Below are positions 55,189 through 64,000 of a stretch of DNA of 64,000 nt, in pieces. Each line of letters starts with the position of its first letter. The first letter of the stretch is position 1. The DNA lies in NCBI GenBank assembly GCA_011109175.1, contig RDEW01000005.1, positions 616,335 to 680,334 on the forward strand. Direction: 5' to 3'. The DNA comes from Dicyema japonicum (lineage: Eukaryota > Dicyemida > Rhombozoa > Dicyemidae). A model generated the notes under the pieces. It did no database searches, had not been told where the DNA came from, and was given only the letters and a program-made list of their open reading frames with translations. A program made the position numbers and the translations under genes.

Positions 55189-55945
55189 TTCTTCTGAATT
55201 TTCCGAGACAAGAGGAATTTGATCATCCTATTTATTTTAAATTATAATTTTAATTTAATATTAATTTAAATTTAATAAAAATACGTTTAAATTCCGTAAT
55301 TTTTTAATGATAAAAATTATGATGATTATCAATTGGATAAGACTTTCCACGAGGCTACAAATCAGCCACAAAGTTACACGTGGGGCCAGTTTGAGTCATT
55401 GGAGATGACTGGCGGAATTTAGGAGAATTGGAATGGTGGTGATCAATATAATTTCTGACTTATAACCGAAAAGTCTAAAATTGAGAAAAACGTTTAATTA
55501 AGAGTGTTAACCTTTCATAAATAATAAAATGTAATAAAATTATAATTGACAATGAGTAGACAATACATCTGATGACATGAGATATCGAGATGTCGTGCAG
55601 AGACTGAACTACGGTGCTAATTATAAGAAAAATCATCCAAATTGAGTAAATTGTTGAGATTAGAGTGATTTTCGGTCTAAATTGATGAATTTGCTAACTT
55701 TTTGTAGAACTGGCATTTTCTGGTCTTTTTATGATAAATCAGTGTTGATTGAAGTATTAGATATAGTGAGGGACCGATTATGTTTAATATTATTGCCTTT
55801 ATACTTTTAGTGTCGTTAACAAGGCTCATCTTTATCTTTGTGATAATTTTTAATTTTTTTATCAAAATTGATAAATTTAATTATTTTATTATTATTTTTA
55901 ATATAAAATATTTATTTATTAATATATTATCGAATTACAATATAA
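55189..55945. other. AT-rich upstream region of the ABCB6-like gene
   Basis: Probable promoter region. Contains CACGTG near 55378. A minus-strand Lys/Ile-rich frame (55677-55865) is most likely a composition artefact. Confidence 0.4.
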
Positions 55946-56760
55946 TAATTTGATGGAAAAGATCAACTTAAAAAGCCTTCATAAGGTCCTCTTCAGAGTA
56001 TTGGACAACCCACATGTCGACCTTAAGTCGTCGACAATATGGCTAAAATACGGTGACAACTCACCTCGATCGGAGGCGATGTACACGTATATGCAAGACC
56101 GCAATATTTTTTGTGGTCGATCAACAAATACATGTCCCCACTGTAAGTCAAGGAGCATGTCGGTTGATCATTTAGCCACTTGGTGCGGATCCATGCTCTG
56201 CCGCGACTATGTGTGGAGGCATAACGAGGTAGTAAGGAGTCTTCATCTTCTACTATGCAATAAGTATGGTATTCGCCACGCCAGAAAGTTGCGGATTCAT
56301 AAGGTGCAATCTGTAGTAGAGAACACCAGAGTCCAAATTATGGTAGACAGTGTTATCCGTATCTCGGTGCTAGTCAAGCACAATAAACCGGACATTGTGG
56401 TACACGATAAGGAGTCTGGTCAAGTCCTTATCATAGAGGTTGGCATTACGTCTCAAGACTTTTTGCAGACTGTGGAGGTGGAAAAAAAAGAAATATGACT
56501 TGTTTGCTAGCGAGATGTGGCAGATGCTTGGTTGCAAGGTCCTCGTTATTTCAATAGTAATGACGTGGGAAGGAATTGCAACAGAGTACCACAAAGGTTA
56601 TCTGAAGCAGTTGGGGTAGATAGGAAACTCCAGGCCTATCTACCACCATTGTATTAAAGCGGACCCTAGAGAGCCTGACACTGGAGTATAGGAAGCAGAC
56701 CCCGGAGATGCCATATGGGCAGAGGGTTCAATTAGACAAGGCGCTCTCGAAGTAACAAAA
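55946..56760 (+). mobile_element. Retroelement C-terminus: CCHC finger and restriction-like endonuclease (family L-C)
   Basis: Frame 55950-56498: RVLDNPHVDLKSSTIWL, a zinc-binding CPHCKSRSMSVDHLATWC (CX2CX7HX4C), HNEVVRSLHLLLCNKYGI and KPDIVVHDKESGQVLIIEVG, the PD...E catalytic pattern of R2-like retroelement endonucleases. After a frame change in a run of A (56475) it continues FASEMWQMLGCKVLVIS and GYLKQLG. The RT domain that should precede it is absent. Homologous, internally deleted copy at 18246-18603. Confidence 0.8.
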
Positions 56761-57660
56761 TATTGCCAACGCAAACAAATTGGGGATAAAGCATTGGTGC
56801 TAAGTTTTGTTATTCCTCTATGAGATGACGTGGGACTATCGTTAGTAAATTCAAAAGGGGTACTTGATACAGCTTGACGTGTATAGAGATATCCTCGTAT
56901 ACGTACAAGCAACTGTGCTTAAGATAACTTTTGAGACCGTGTTCATAGACTCTATCCTCTTGTACAGTCTAGAATGCAAGAGGATAAAATCGTAAGCAAA
57001 GACACGTGAGAATGAATAGTAAGCATTGAAGGAGCTGTGATATGATCCTCTTACATAGGTTGGATTGTCTCCAAGTAGAGCGAACTGAACAGACATGATC
57101 ATGGCGAATTGTGTCGTGTATCAAGTCAATGCGACGAATTAGAAGACATTGAGTCACTAAGACTGATTAACTGATAAATTTACTGTTCATTCACTTTTGA
57201 GGCAGAGTCATATGGTTTACCAGCTATGTGTTTTGGTAATCCTTAGAGGGTAACTGATACATATCGAATTCGGGATCAATTCTTGAAGGTTCCCTCAACT
57301 GTAAAAACTATACGTTTTATTCTTCTTCCTTTAGTCCACGAAGAATAGCGGGTTATCTTGGAAAAATTTTATGAAATAACACGGGTCCTGCCTCGAAGGG
57401 CATTGATTGCTCACTGGGATGACTCTTCCAGTAATCCTTAGTAAGCTTTAAGGAAGATCACAGTCCTTCATGCAAAGAACTGTTATGTTGGTGTTATGTG
57501 TTCAATTCCTTAGCGATTGGTATAAGAAAAGTTAGAGATCTTTGCTCGCCCTGGATTACCAGGACTCAACATGGAAGTGGATCTCTGGAAGCGATCTGTC
57601 TTATCACACAGCTTCATCTAGCTGACAGACGAATTCTATCAAGAAAAGTAGTTCAAAGGC
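56761..57660. other. No gene recognised
   Basis: Begins where similarity of the L-C fragment ends. Short frames on both strands without family features. Confidence 0.35.
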
Positions 57661-57674
57661 ATATACATAGGAGG

Positions 57675-58097
57675 GGTTCCCATTCAAAATGGCCTCCGAT
57701 AAATTTTTCAGGTTTTGGATAAGTTCATCAATAAACATCACGAGATATTTTACAATGTGTTTTGACATCTATAGGTAAAAAAGTCATCTTTTTTAAATCT
57801 TATAAAAATTGATTTTAAGGGGTCCTATGGATTGTACTCAACCTGGAGTCGTTCTCAACTGGTGACAATAATTAATTTTTATTCCGAAGTCAATTAGTAT
57901 CTTAAAATCATGGGGTTTATAGGACCTTGGTAAAATGTTCCGATTACCCATAGGACCCCCTAAAATCAATTTTTATAAGATTAAAAAAAGATGACTTTTT
58001 TAACCTAAAGATGTCGTTTCGCTAATATCTCGTGATGTTTATTGATGAATTATCCAAAACTTGAAAAATTAATTGGAGGCCATTTTGAATGGACACG
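57675..58097. mobile_element. Fold-back MITE with ~160-bp inverted arms
   Basis: Left arm 57680-57840 and right arm 57940-58095 are inverted copies: cattcaaaatggcctcc, tcatcaataaacatcacgag, aaaagtcatcttttttaa and tttataaaaattgatttta recur as complements. They flank a spacer of about 110 bases. An 8-bp target duplication ataggagg lies at 57667-57674 and 58098-58105. No coding potential, so it is non-autonomous. Confidence 0.9.
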
Positions 58098-58267
58098 ATA
58101 GGAGGTCAACAACTAACAAGTTAGAGGGGGCAATATTTATGCCATGATACTTATAATTAGTTTTAATTATAATTTGAATAATTTTTAATAAAATAATTTG
58201 AATTCGAATAAATAAAATTTGTTGCATTTGACTCACGTGGTAATATTTTTAAGAAATAAACTAAAGT

Positions 58268-58457
58268 ATGTTTTATGGACTGGGAGCCCGTAAATACACG
58301 ATAAATCTAATTTGTGCTATTGTTGCTACTTTATGTGGATCTCAGTGTGTTCACATGTATTATCAACCTCTTGCAGTTTAAATAATTTTAACCTTAGGAT
58401 ATGCCCGAACTAATCGAACAGAACGTCAAACTCCTCAAAGAAATGAACAAAAATTAA
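58268..58457 (+). CDS. UQCC6: BRAWNIN/UQCC6-like mitochondrial micropeptide
   Basis: Two exons, 55 residues. MFYGLGARKYTINL leads into a hydrophobic segment ICAIVATLCGSQ, then CVHMYYQPLA. A 22-nt GT-AG intron (58376-58397) joins in frame to DMPELIEQNVKLLKEMNKN. The layout follows human BRAWNIN: a short N-terminus, a single inner-membrane anchor, VHxYYxP, then a PE followed by a charged helix. BRAWNIN is needed for assembly of respiratory complex III. The gene is shorter than human (71 residues) and lacks the D of the YYRPDL stretch. It stands between a MITE and a LINE relic. Confidence 0.65.
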
Positions 58458-58499
58458 GCCTGATTTTATAAATTTAAAATAAATATTTTATTTCAAGCC

Positions 58500-59160
58500 C
58501 CAAAAAACCATCATTGGGTTCTGCTCCCTCATCTGCTACATGGTGACGGTATCGCTTCTTTTTTAAAATTCCTTTTTTCCAGTTTACTAAGGAGGTGTCT
58601 TGTGTTAACTTTTCTCATCTGGTGTCCAGAGTGAGGGTGGCATGTAAACGAATCATTTGATCTATCCCCCACTCAATTGGATTATTCCTTGGGGAATACC
58701 CACAACTGCATTGACTGGAGGTTTATTCCAGTCCTGTTTAGGACTAAGTTTGGAAGTCACTCTGTTTCTAATGCGTGGGGACATTTATTAGTTGCTACTA
58801 TTAACTTATTTCTCGGTCTATTCGCGGTTATTTAGAGCGTCTTGTTTAGTCAACAATAATGACGTCTGTCTGACCGAGGTCAATGGGTTTATCTAGTGAC
58901 TGAAGTGATTGTGGGAACATATTCGCATCCGTATAATTAAGTGAAAACCCAAGGACTATCTTGTGGATTTTCTAGATCTTACCTTGATTAAATATGATTT
59001 TGTGTTCACTGCTGCACGTGGTGTGTCATGAACTTTGCATGATGGTAGTCCTTTAAAAAAAGTTTTCTATACAGCTCTACAACAACAAAAAAGCGATTTA
59101 TTAACAAAAGAGATAAGGAGTTTTCTGGAGGGTATTACATCTGAGTCCTACCATAGGGCT
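58500..59160. other. Flank of a LINE relic, no gene recognised
   Basis: Nothing assignable; one CACGTG at 59016. The right end may be 3' UTR of the minus-strand LINE. Confidence 0.35.
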
Positions 59161-59889
59161 TAGACTCCACACCTGGACCCTTCCTCCTTTTTTATTAATT
59201 TTTTTCAGACGTTTCTTCCAGATTTATATACGTGTCCTAGATCTTTGATCTCCTCCTGAAACATTGATCGAACCTTCACAATCCTGCTAATCGTTCTAAG
59301 AGCTTGTTTTCGTCCTCGCTTAGACAGTCTTTCAGCTTCTTGCTTAAGGAGAGGTTAATTGCAGCTCTCCTAGTCTTCTCTAGGAGGGATAAGATCTTCT
59401 TCCTCTTCAGAGAGAAGAACCACCCTCGCATCCATAAAGTAGGCTAGGAAGAATAACTCCCTTAAAGATAAACAGATAAGTGTCACGGCTAACGTGTAAC
59501 TTCCGTGTACATAGAAGCGACTGAAAGGCTCTCTTTCTCCTCCCTTTTATGTCGTCCATGTAATCTCCTGCGTGTCCATAGTCGACCCCCAGGTAGCGCA
59601 GACTGTGTGCATTGTTTACTCCCAGTGTGTATTCTTGTTTCAGGTGCTTTTTTACATTGCTTATTCTGAGTGCGCAAGATTTTTCAGCAGAGAGCTTTAA
59701 CCCTTTCAAGTTGCACCATTGCTCAATCTGGTCAACATAGTCCCGGATTCTTCCTTCAGATATAGAAGATTTTAGAGATATGTCCACCACGATTACGTCA
59801 TCCGCATAAATAAGAAGACTAGTACTAATATTCCTCGGACATGGAGAACTCGCCATGACATACAGGCTCTTCTTGCGTCTGAAAAACAA
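59161..59889 (-). mobile_element. LINE RT fragment (family L-E)
   Basis: Minus frame 59407-59889: SLLIYADDVIVVDISLKSS with an intact YADD box, LKGLKLSAEKSCALRIS, SLRYLGVDYGHAGDYMDDI and VILPSLLYGCEG, typical of the palm-thumb of a LINE RT. After a frameshift GWFFSLKRKKILSLLEKTRR follows to about 59250. A family distinct from L-A and L-D. Confidence 0.8.
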
Positions 59890-60239
59890 AGGTAATGGAT
59901 TCTCTTTGTGGTCATGGATGCAAAAAGGGCGAACTTGCGAGGATTGAGGTGTTACTGGAGGATTTTACAGAGGGTTACTTTTCCCCGCAACTATTTCTTT
60001 GGTAATGGATCACTGAACAGGATCCTTAACTCTATGTTCCCAAGACTCAAAATAATCAGGAGGATACTAATACTCTGGTTTATTTTGTTTTTTATTGACG
60101 ATGATATTTAAAGAAGATTCCGTTATTAAAATGATGGAAGCTGTTATTAAAAAGGTGAAAGATATTTTTGATTACAAATGTAATTATTTTTAACATTGAC
60201 ATTATCCGATTTTTTATTTTTCTATTTAAGGATGACCAT

Positions 60240-60440
60240 TTTCATTATTTTTAATTTTTAGTTGTTTTGGCAATCGAGACGTCTGGTGAGGCCGGAAGTA
60301 TTACAGCCTCTTTCCTAAAGGAAATCGGAGGGAAATTGGCCCACCGTAGGAAAGACGTGCGGGTAGCGGTCTGGCTGAGGCAACAAATTGGGATCGCAGT
60401 TGTCCGTGGAAACGCTTACTCTGTAATGTAAGCAGCCGCT
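60240..60440 (+). mobile_element. YLDD-type RT C-terminal fragment (family L-B)
   Basis: Frame AIETSGEAGSITASFLKEIG then WLRQQIGIAVVRGNAYSVM-stop. Aligns in frame with 62160-62364 at much lower DNA identity than protein pattern, so these are different subfamilies. Confidence 0.7.
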
Positions 60441-60879
60441 CTCCCCCATAGTTAATAAATAATATTTTGTTGTTTTGAAAAATAAATCTTTATTAAAAAA
60501 AAGTTCTGTAGTGATTAAAAATAATAAAAGTGAATTAAGTAATGTTTGTGATTAAACTTCAAGTATTCCCATCAAAGAGAGAATACCGAAATGATGATTT
60601 ATATTAGAGAATATGAACATCAAAGATTATTTAAATACATAATTCGGTGGAAATTGACAGTAAAACTCCTACAATAATACTTGAAACAATATAATATTTT
60701 TTATTAATTTAATTAATTTGAAACTTAGCAATTTGATAATAATCAATAATCATGTTTATCACGACTAATTAGTATGCCAATTTAAGTGCTATAAAACTAG
60801 AATTTTTTCATTTTATTATTTATCAAAAACAAAAAATCAATCAAAAGTTGACCCCCAGACATAATCGACGTTGCGTTGC

Positions 60880-61395
60880 CTATCATGATCGTAACTAAGA
60901 TCAACTGGAGAAGCCACCTTGTCTCACGTGCGTCGTGGCTTTTTAGTGTACCTAGGCGTGCCAGTTTCTTTAGGTAGAGAAACGATTCCCCGCCTATTCC
61001 TCATGTTGTCTCAAATACGACGGGCCAGAACGTGAACCGATCGTGCAATGCTTCATATTTTTTCTCCTTTGCTTTTATTGTTTTTTCCGCGGCATACAGT
61101 GTGTCTACCGCGCTACCACCAATATTGGATAGGAAAAGGGGGTTCACGCACGTAGCATCCCATACCAAAGACTTTTTCTCCACGAATAGCAAAATTGTGA
61201 TTCGTCCGGTTGTTTTTCGTCCCCTCTGTCCAGGCCAACATGCTCAAGTATGGAGAAGTTTCCAGCAGACTCCAGGGCTCGCTTAATAATCCCGTTCATC
61301 GCCTTATGTCTTGGGAATCGTTCTGCACTTCTACAAGAAAGGGCATAACAGTCCATAACATTTTTTATAATAATTTTTTTAATAGCTAGAAACAA
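60880..61395 (-). mobile_element. YLDD-type RT C-terminal fragment (family L-B), minus
   Basis: Minus parts in order: RFPRHKAMNGIIKRALESAG, LEHVGLDRGDEKQPDESQF, KSLVWDATCVNPLFLSNIGG, KEKKYEALHDRFTFWPVVFE and then the GGESFLYLKKLARLGTLKSH segment matching 21.0 kb. This is the nuclease-like region following the RT: a DEKQPDE...WDATCV pattern where others have DGKRPDG...WDVT. Frames change twice. Confidence 0.75.
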
Positions 61396-61485
61396 TTTGC
61401 CCTACTAATAGCAGTTCCATGTGTGACAAAAAGATAATACAGAGTTTTAATGTCTCGGTTAAGAAGCCAAGTGGACAATCTAGAG

Positions 61486-62015
61486 AAGTGGTTCCCAACC
61501 TGGATTCCGCGAAATTTAAAGATCATTTGGTAATTTTGAATGACACTGCGAAATATTTTCGGGATAAATTTGATGACGATTGGGTACAAAATCCAAAGTG
61601 AAGTAATACAAGCAAATCTAACATCAATTGAATATGCTTATTGCTCTGACATCAGAATCAACGTCAAATCAGATTTATAAAATGAACCTAATTTTTGGAG
61701 AGCATACATTTCAAAATACCCTGATATCTCAAAGGCTGTACGTAAACTATTACCTTTTCCAGCGACTTACTTATGCGAGTCGGGGTTTTCAATATATACA
61801 TCTACCAAGACTTCCGTGATATGAGGAGACAGTTGTCAACAATAACTTGTAACGTTACAATGGTAAAAAGTTACCTCAATGTTCATATTAAAATTATTTT
61901 TGGTTATTACGATTATGTTTTAAGTGAAAATTGTAATAATTGAATTGGAAGGGTTCCGCAAAAAATAAATTAATCCAAAAGGGTTCCGCGAGCACCTTAA
62001 GGCTAGGAACCACTG
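61486..62015 (+). mobile_element. hAT-family MITE with transposase remnant
   Basis: Inverted ends agtggttcccaacct...ttccgcgaa / ttccgcgag...taggaaccactg and a perfect 8-bp duplication atctagag (61478-61485, 62016-62023). Inside, plus strand, LLPFPATYLCESGFSIYTST is the hAT C-terminal signature (LPFPTTYLCE type, as in ZBED5/SCAND3-like transposases). At 530 bp it is internally deleted. Confidence 0.9.
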
Positions 62016-62055
62016 ATCTAGAGTACTGTTATTTCAGAGTATTCTTAAAGTTATT

Positions 62056-62364
62056 TTGATTTTAATAAATAATACGAATATTTTTAAATCGGTTCAGACA
62101 CCTGGAGCAGCTGCTTCGACCGTGGAAAACCTAAAAATCAAGAAATATTCTTGCCTAGGGGATCGCTACCGATTTACTCCTGTTGCGACCGAATCATCGG
62201 GAGCAGTTGGTCCAATGACGGCTGAGTTCTTGCGAGAACTCGGAGGATTGCTTGCCAGAAAGAAAAGGGATCAACGAGAAGGGTTATGGCTAAGACAAAA
62301 GATTGGAATAGCCATACTCCGAGGGAACTCGTTCGCAATCCACGCAGCAGACTTCCTCAACTGA
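62056..62364 (+). mobile_element. YLDD-type RT C-terminus, intact end (family L-B)
   Basis: Frame reads RYRFTPVATESSGAVGPM, TAEFLRELGGLLARKKRDQR and WLRQKIGIAILRGNSFAIH, ending ADFLN and stop. The pattern is the canonical end of this transposon RT. The last 130 bases recur at 23915-24050. Confidence 0.75.
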
Positions 62365-62510
62365 CATTTGTTTAATTGTTAAAAAAATATTTTAAATAAA
62401 AAAATAAAAAAATAATATATATTGAAAATTTAATTGTAGAATATTTTACAACAAAAACTCATTTCTACATCAACATACTATTCGGAGAAATTTTATCATA
62501 ACTTTAGGTA

Positions 62511-64000
62511 CAGTCCGACCCCAAAATGGGGCAGATTCAGGGGTGGGGCACCCTCGATTTTGGGCACCTTTTTTCAAATCAACATTTTGGCAGAATAAAA
62601 TAAAAATCAATAAAAAATTATGGAAATTTTGGGGCATCGAAAAATCATTTATTAACAATTTTTGAGATAATAAAATTATAATAAATTAATTATTTTTTTT
62701 TTATTTTCAATTTTCATTTTGTTGTGGTTATGGATTACGAAACTAAATTGAAAATTGCTAAAGAAATTATGAGGAACAATTTATCTGAAAGGCAATTAAT
62801 CACAAAGTACAAGACAAGTAAAGGAACTATTTCAAGAATCAAACGAAATATTGTACCTTTCTTACACCGCGGCAATACTAGTTTTGAATTTTATGAGGCA
62901 TTTAAAGCCGATAAATAAAAATTTGATGATCAAGTTTTGAAGTATTTCAAAAACTTCGGGTGGATAAAATTCCGATTTCAGGCCCTATTTTGAAAAAAAT
63001 CGCCTTAGTTACCTTCAAAAATTGGATTTACTTATTTTAAAGCCTCCAATGGGTGGCTTGATAGATTTAAATTGCGACATGAGCTTCAATTCAAGTCAAT
63101 AGAAAAGGCCTCATGCGATTTATCTCACGTTAAAGATTTTGAAAAATTTGACGAGAAAGTATTAAAATATGGACCTCAAAATGTATTTAATTGCGATGAA
63201 ACCGCGCTTTTTACAAAAAGAACTCCCCAAAAATCATTTGTCGAAAAAGGCGAACAGTGTTTTGGCTATAAACAAGGAAAAGAAAGACTCACTGTTCTTC
63301 TATGCTGCAGTTTAATTGGAAAAAACTTGACCCATTGATTATTGGAAAGTATAAACAACCTCGGTGCCTAAAAAAATTTGATGTCCAAAATTTTGGGTTA
63401 TTGTATTCGTCTTCAAAAATGCATGGATGACTGGAAAGACTTTTATGAGTTGGCTTACACTAATAAATGAATTGTTTCGCAAAAACAACAGAAAAATATT
63501 ATTATTGCTTGACAATGCCATAAAACATTTGAAGGTTCAAATATCGAATTTTTATTTTTACCGAAAAATACAACGCCTTATTTACAACCATTGGATATGG
63601 GAATAATCAAGGCCTTTAAGAATTATTATTCAAGTTTCTTAATGGAATTTTTGTGTTTTCACGATGTCGAAAACGATTTTGCACATTTTATTGCAAAATA
63701 AACTTGCGTCATGATGATAATTTCGAAAGGTTGGGAGAAAATAGATGCGGCATGTATTGTTAATTGTTGGAGAGAATCGACAGGAACCGTGATTCTTATG
63801 CGACAGACTGTCTAACAGATCTACTTCTAAATCATGTTATAGACGAAACAATTGATGTAGAGTGCGAAGAGTCCGAAAATAATATCTATGGTGGTTATTC
63901 AGAAACGGAGAATATCGAAAATGTCGTAGAGGAAACAAAGGATCTGCTAAACAATTTGGAGGAAAAAATTTCACATGTGGCACCAAAATGCTGCGAGACT
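62511..64000 (+). mobile_element. Tigger/pogo-type DNA transposon, 5' part, runs off the window
   Basis: The end cagtccgaccccaaaatggg follows a TA dinucleotide (62509-62510), as expected for a pogo-group TIR. The transposase begins near 62724 (VMDYETKLKIAKEIMRNN, a helix-turn-helix with GTISRIKR), then a decayed CENP-B-type region (SNGWLDRFKLRHEL at 63050) and the DDE core: NVFNCDETALFTKRTPQKSF, KILLLLDNA and FLPKNTTPYLQPLDMGII, with all three acidic residues. Frameshifts between 62910 and 63060 and after 63340 make it inactive. The 3' end lies beyond the window. Confidence 0.92.

Overview
The window is AT-rich nuclear DNA of a eukaryote, almost certainly an animal. The genes I can recognise are animal genes: acid ceramidase, RNase P subunit p30, a SMAP-type ArfGAP, an ABCB6-type half-transporter, a BRAWNIN/UQCC6-like micropeptide and part of a U2 snRNA. 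Nearly every gene that can be reconstructed is cut by very short GT-AG introns, mostly 21-26 nt. Introns this short in an otherwise animal gene set are the known hallmark of dicyemid mesozoans (Dicyema), so a dicyemid is my best inference; it is not proven by the sequence.

Layout. 1-2.3 kb: a reverse transcriptase relic and a dispersed repeat carrying a small unknown gene family. 2.3-3.7 kb: an acid ceramidase gene of about a dozen exons. 3.3-13.2 kb: a 4.9-kb tandem duplication that starts inside the ceramidase gene; each unit carries a reverse-strand membrane-protein gene, an unknown gene (K1), a second unknown gene (U1) and an RPP30 gene. 13.4-19.6 kb: further dispersed copies of these blocks with LINE and SINE insertions. 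20-29 kb: mostly transposon relics (LINE ends, one with a 2A-like NPGP motif; a hAT element with perfect 8-bp target duplications), with one small single-pass membrane-protein gene at 22.2 kb. 29.3-30.1 kb: the ArfGAP gene on the minus strand, with an AT-AC intron that fits the U12 type. 30.3-38.4 kb: a second copy of a 2-kb block, a SINE, hAT and LINE relics. 38.5-39.9 kb: a gene for a low-complexity nuclear-looking protein. 40-49 kb: largely non-coding, with a U2-like snRNA fragment, a diverged tandem repeat and SINEs. 49.6-52.6 kb: a nearly full LINE split by a tRNA-derived SINE. 53.1-55.2 kb: the ABCB6-like gene, complete and in 11 or more exons. 55.9-58.5 kb: an endonuclease-bearing retroelement relic, a fold-back MITE and the UQCC6-like gene. 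59-64 kb: LINE relics, a second hAT MITE and the 5' part of a Tigger/pogo element.

Much of the window is transposable element or segmental duplication. Single-base indels break several otherwise conserved genes. Some of these may be assembly errors from long reads rather than true decay. A second general feature is strong over-use of the palindrome CACGTG, more than 50 times by hand count where base composition predicts roughly six. No operon logic applies: genes are independent eukaryotic units on both strands.
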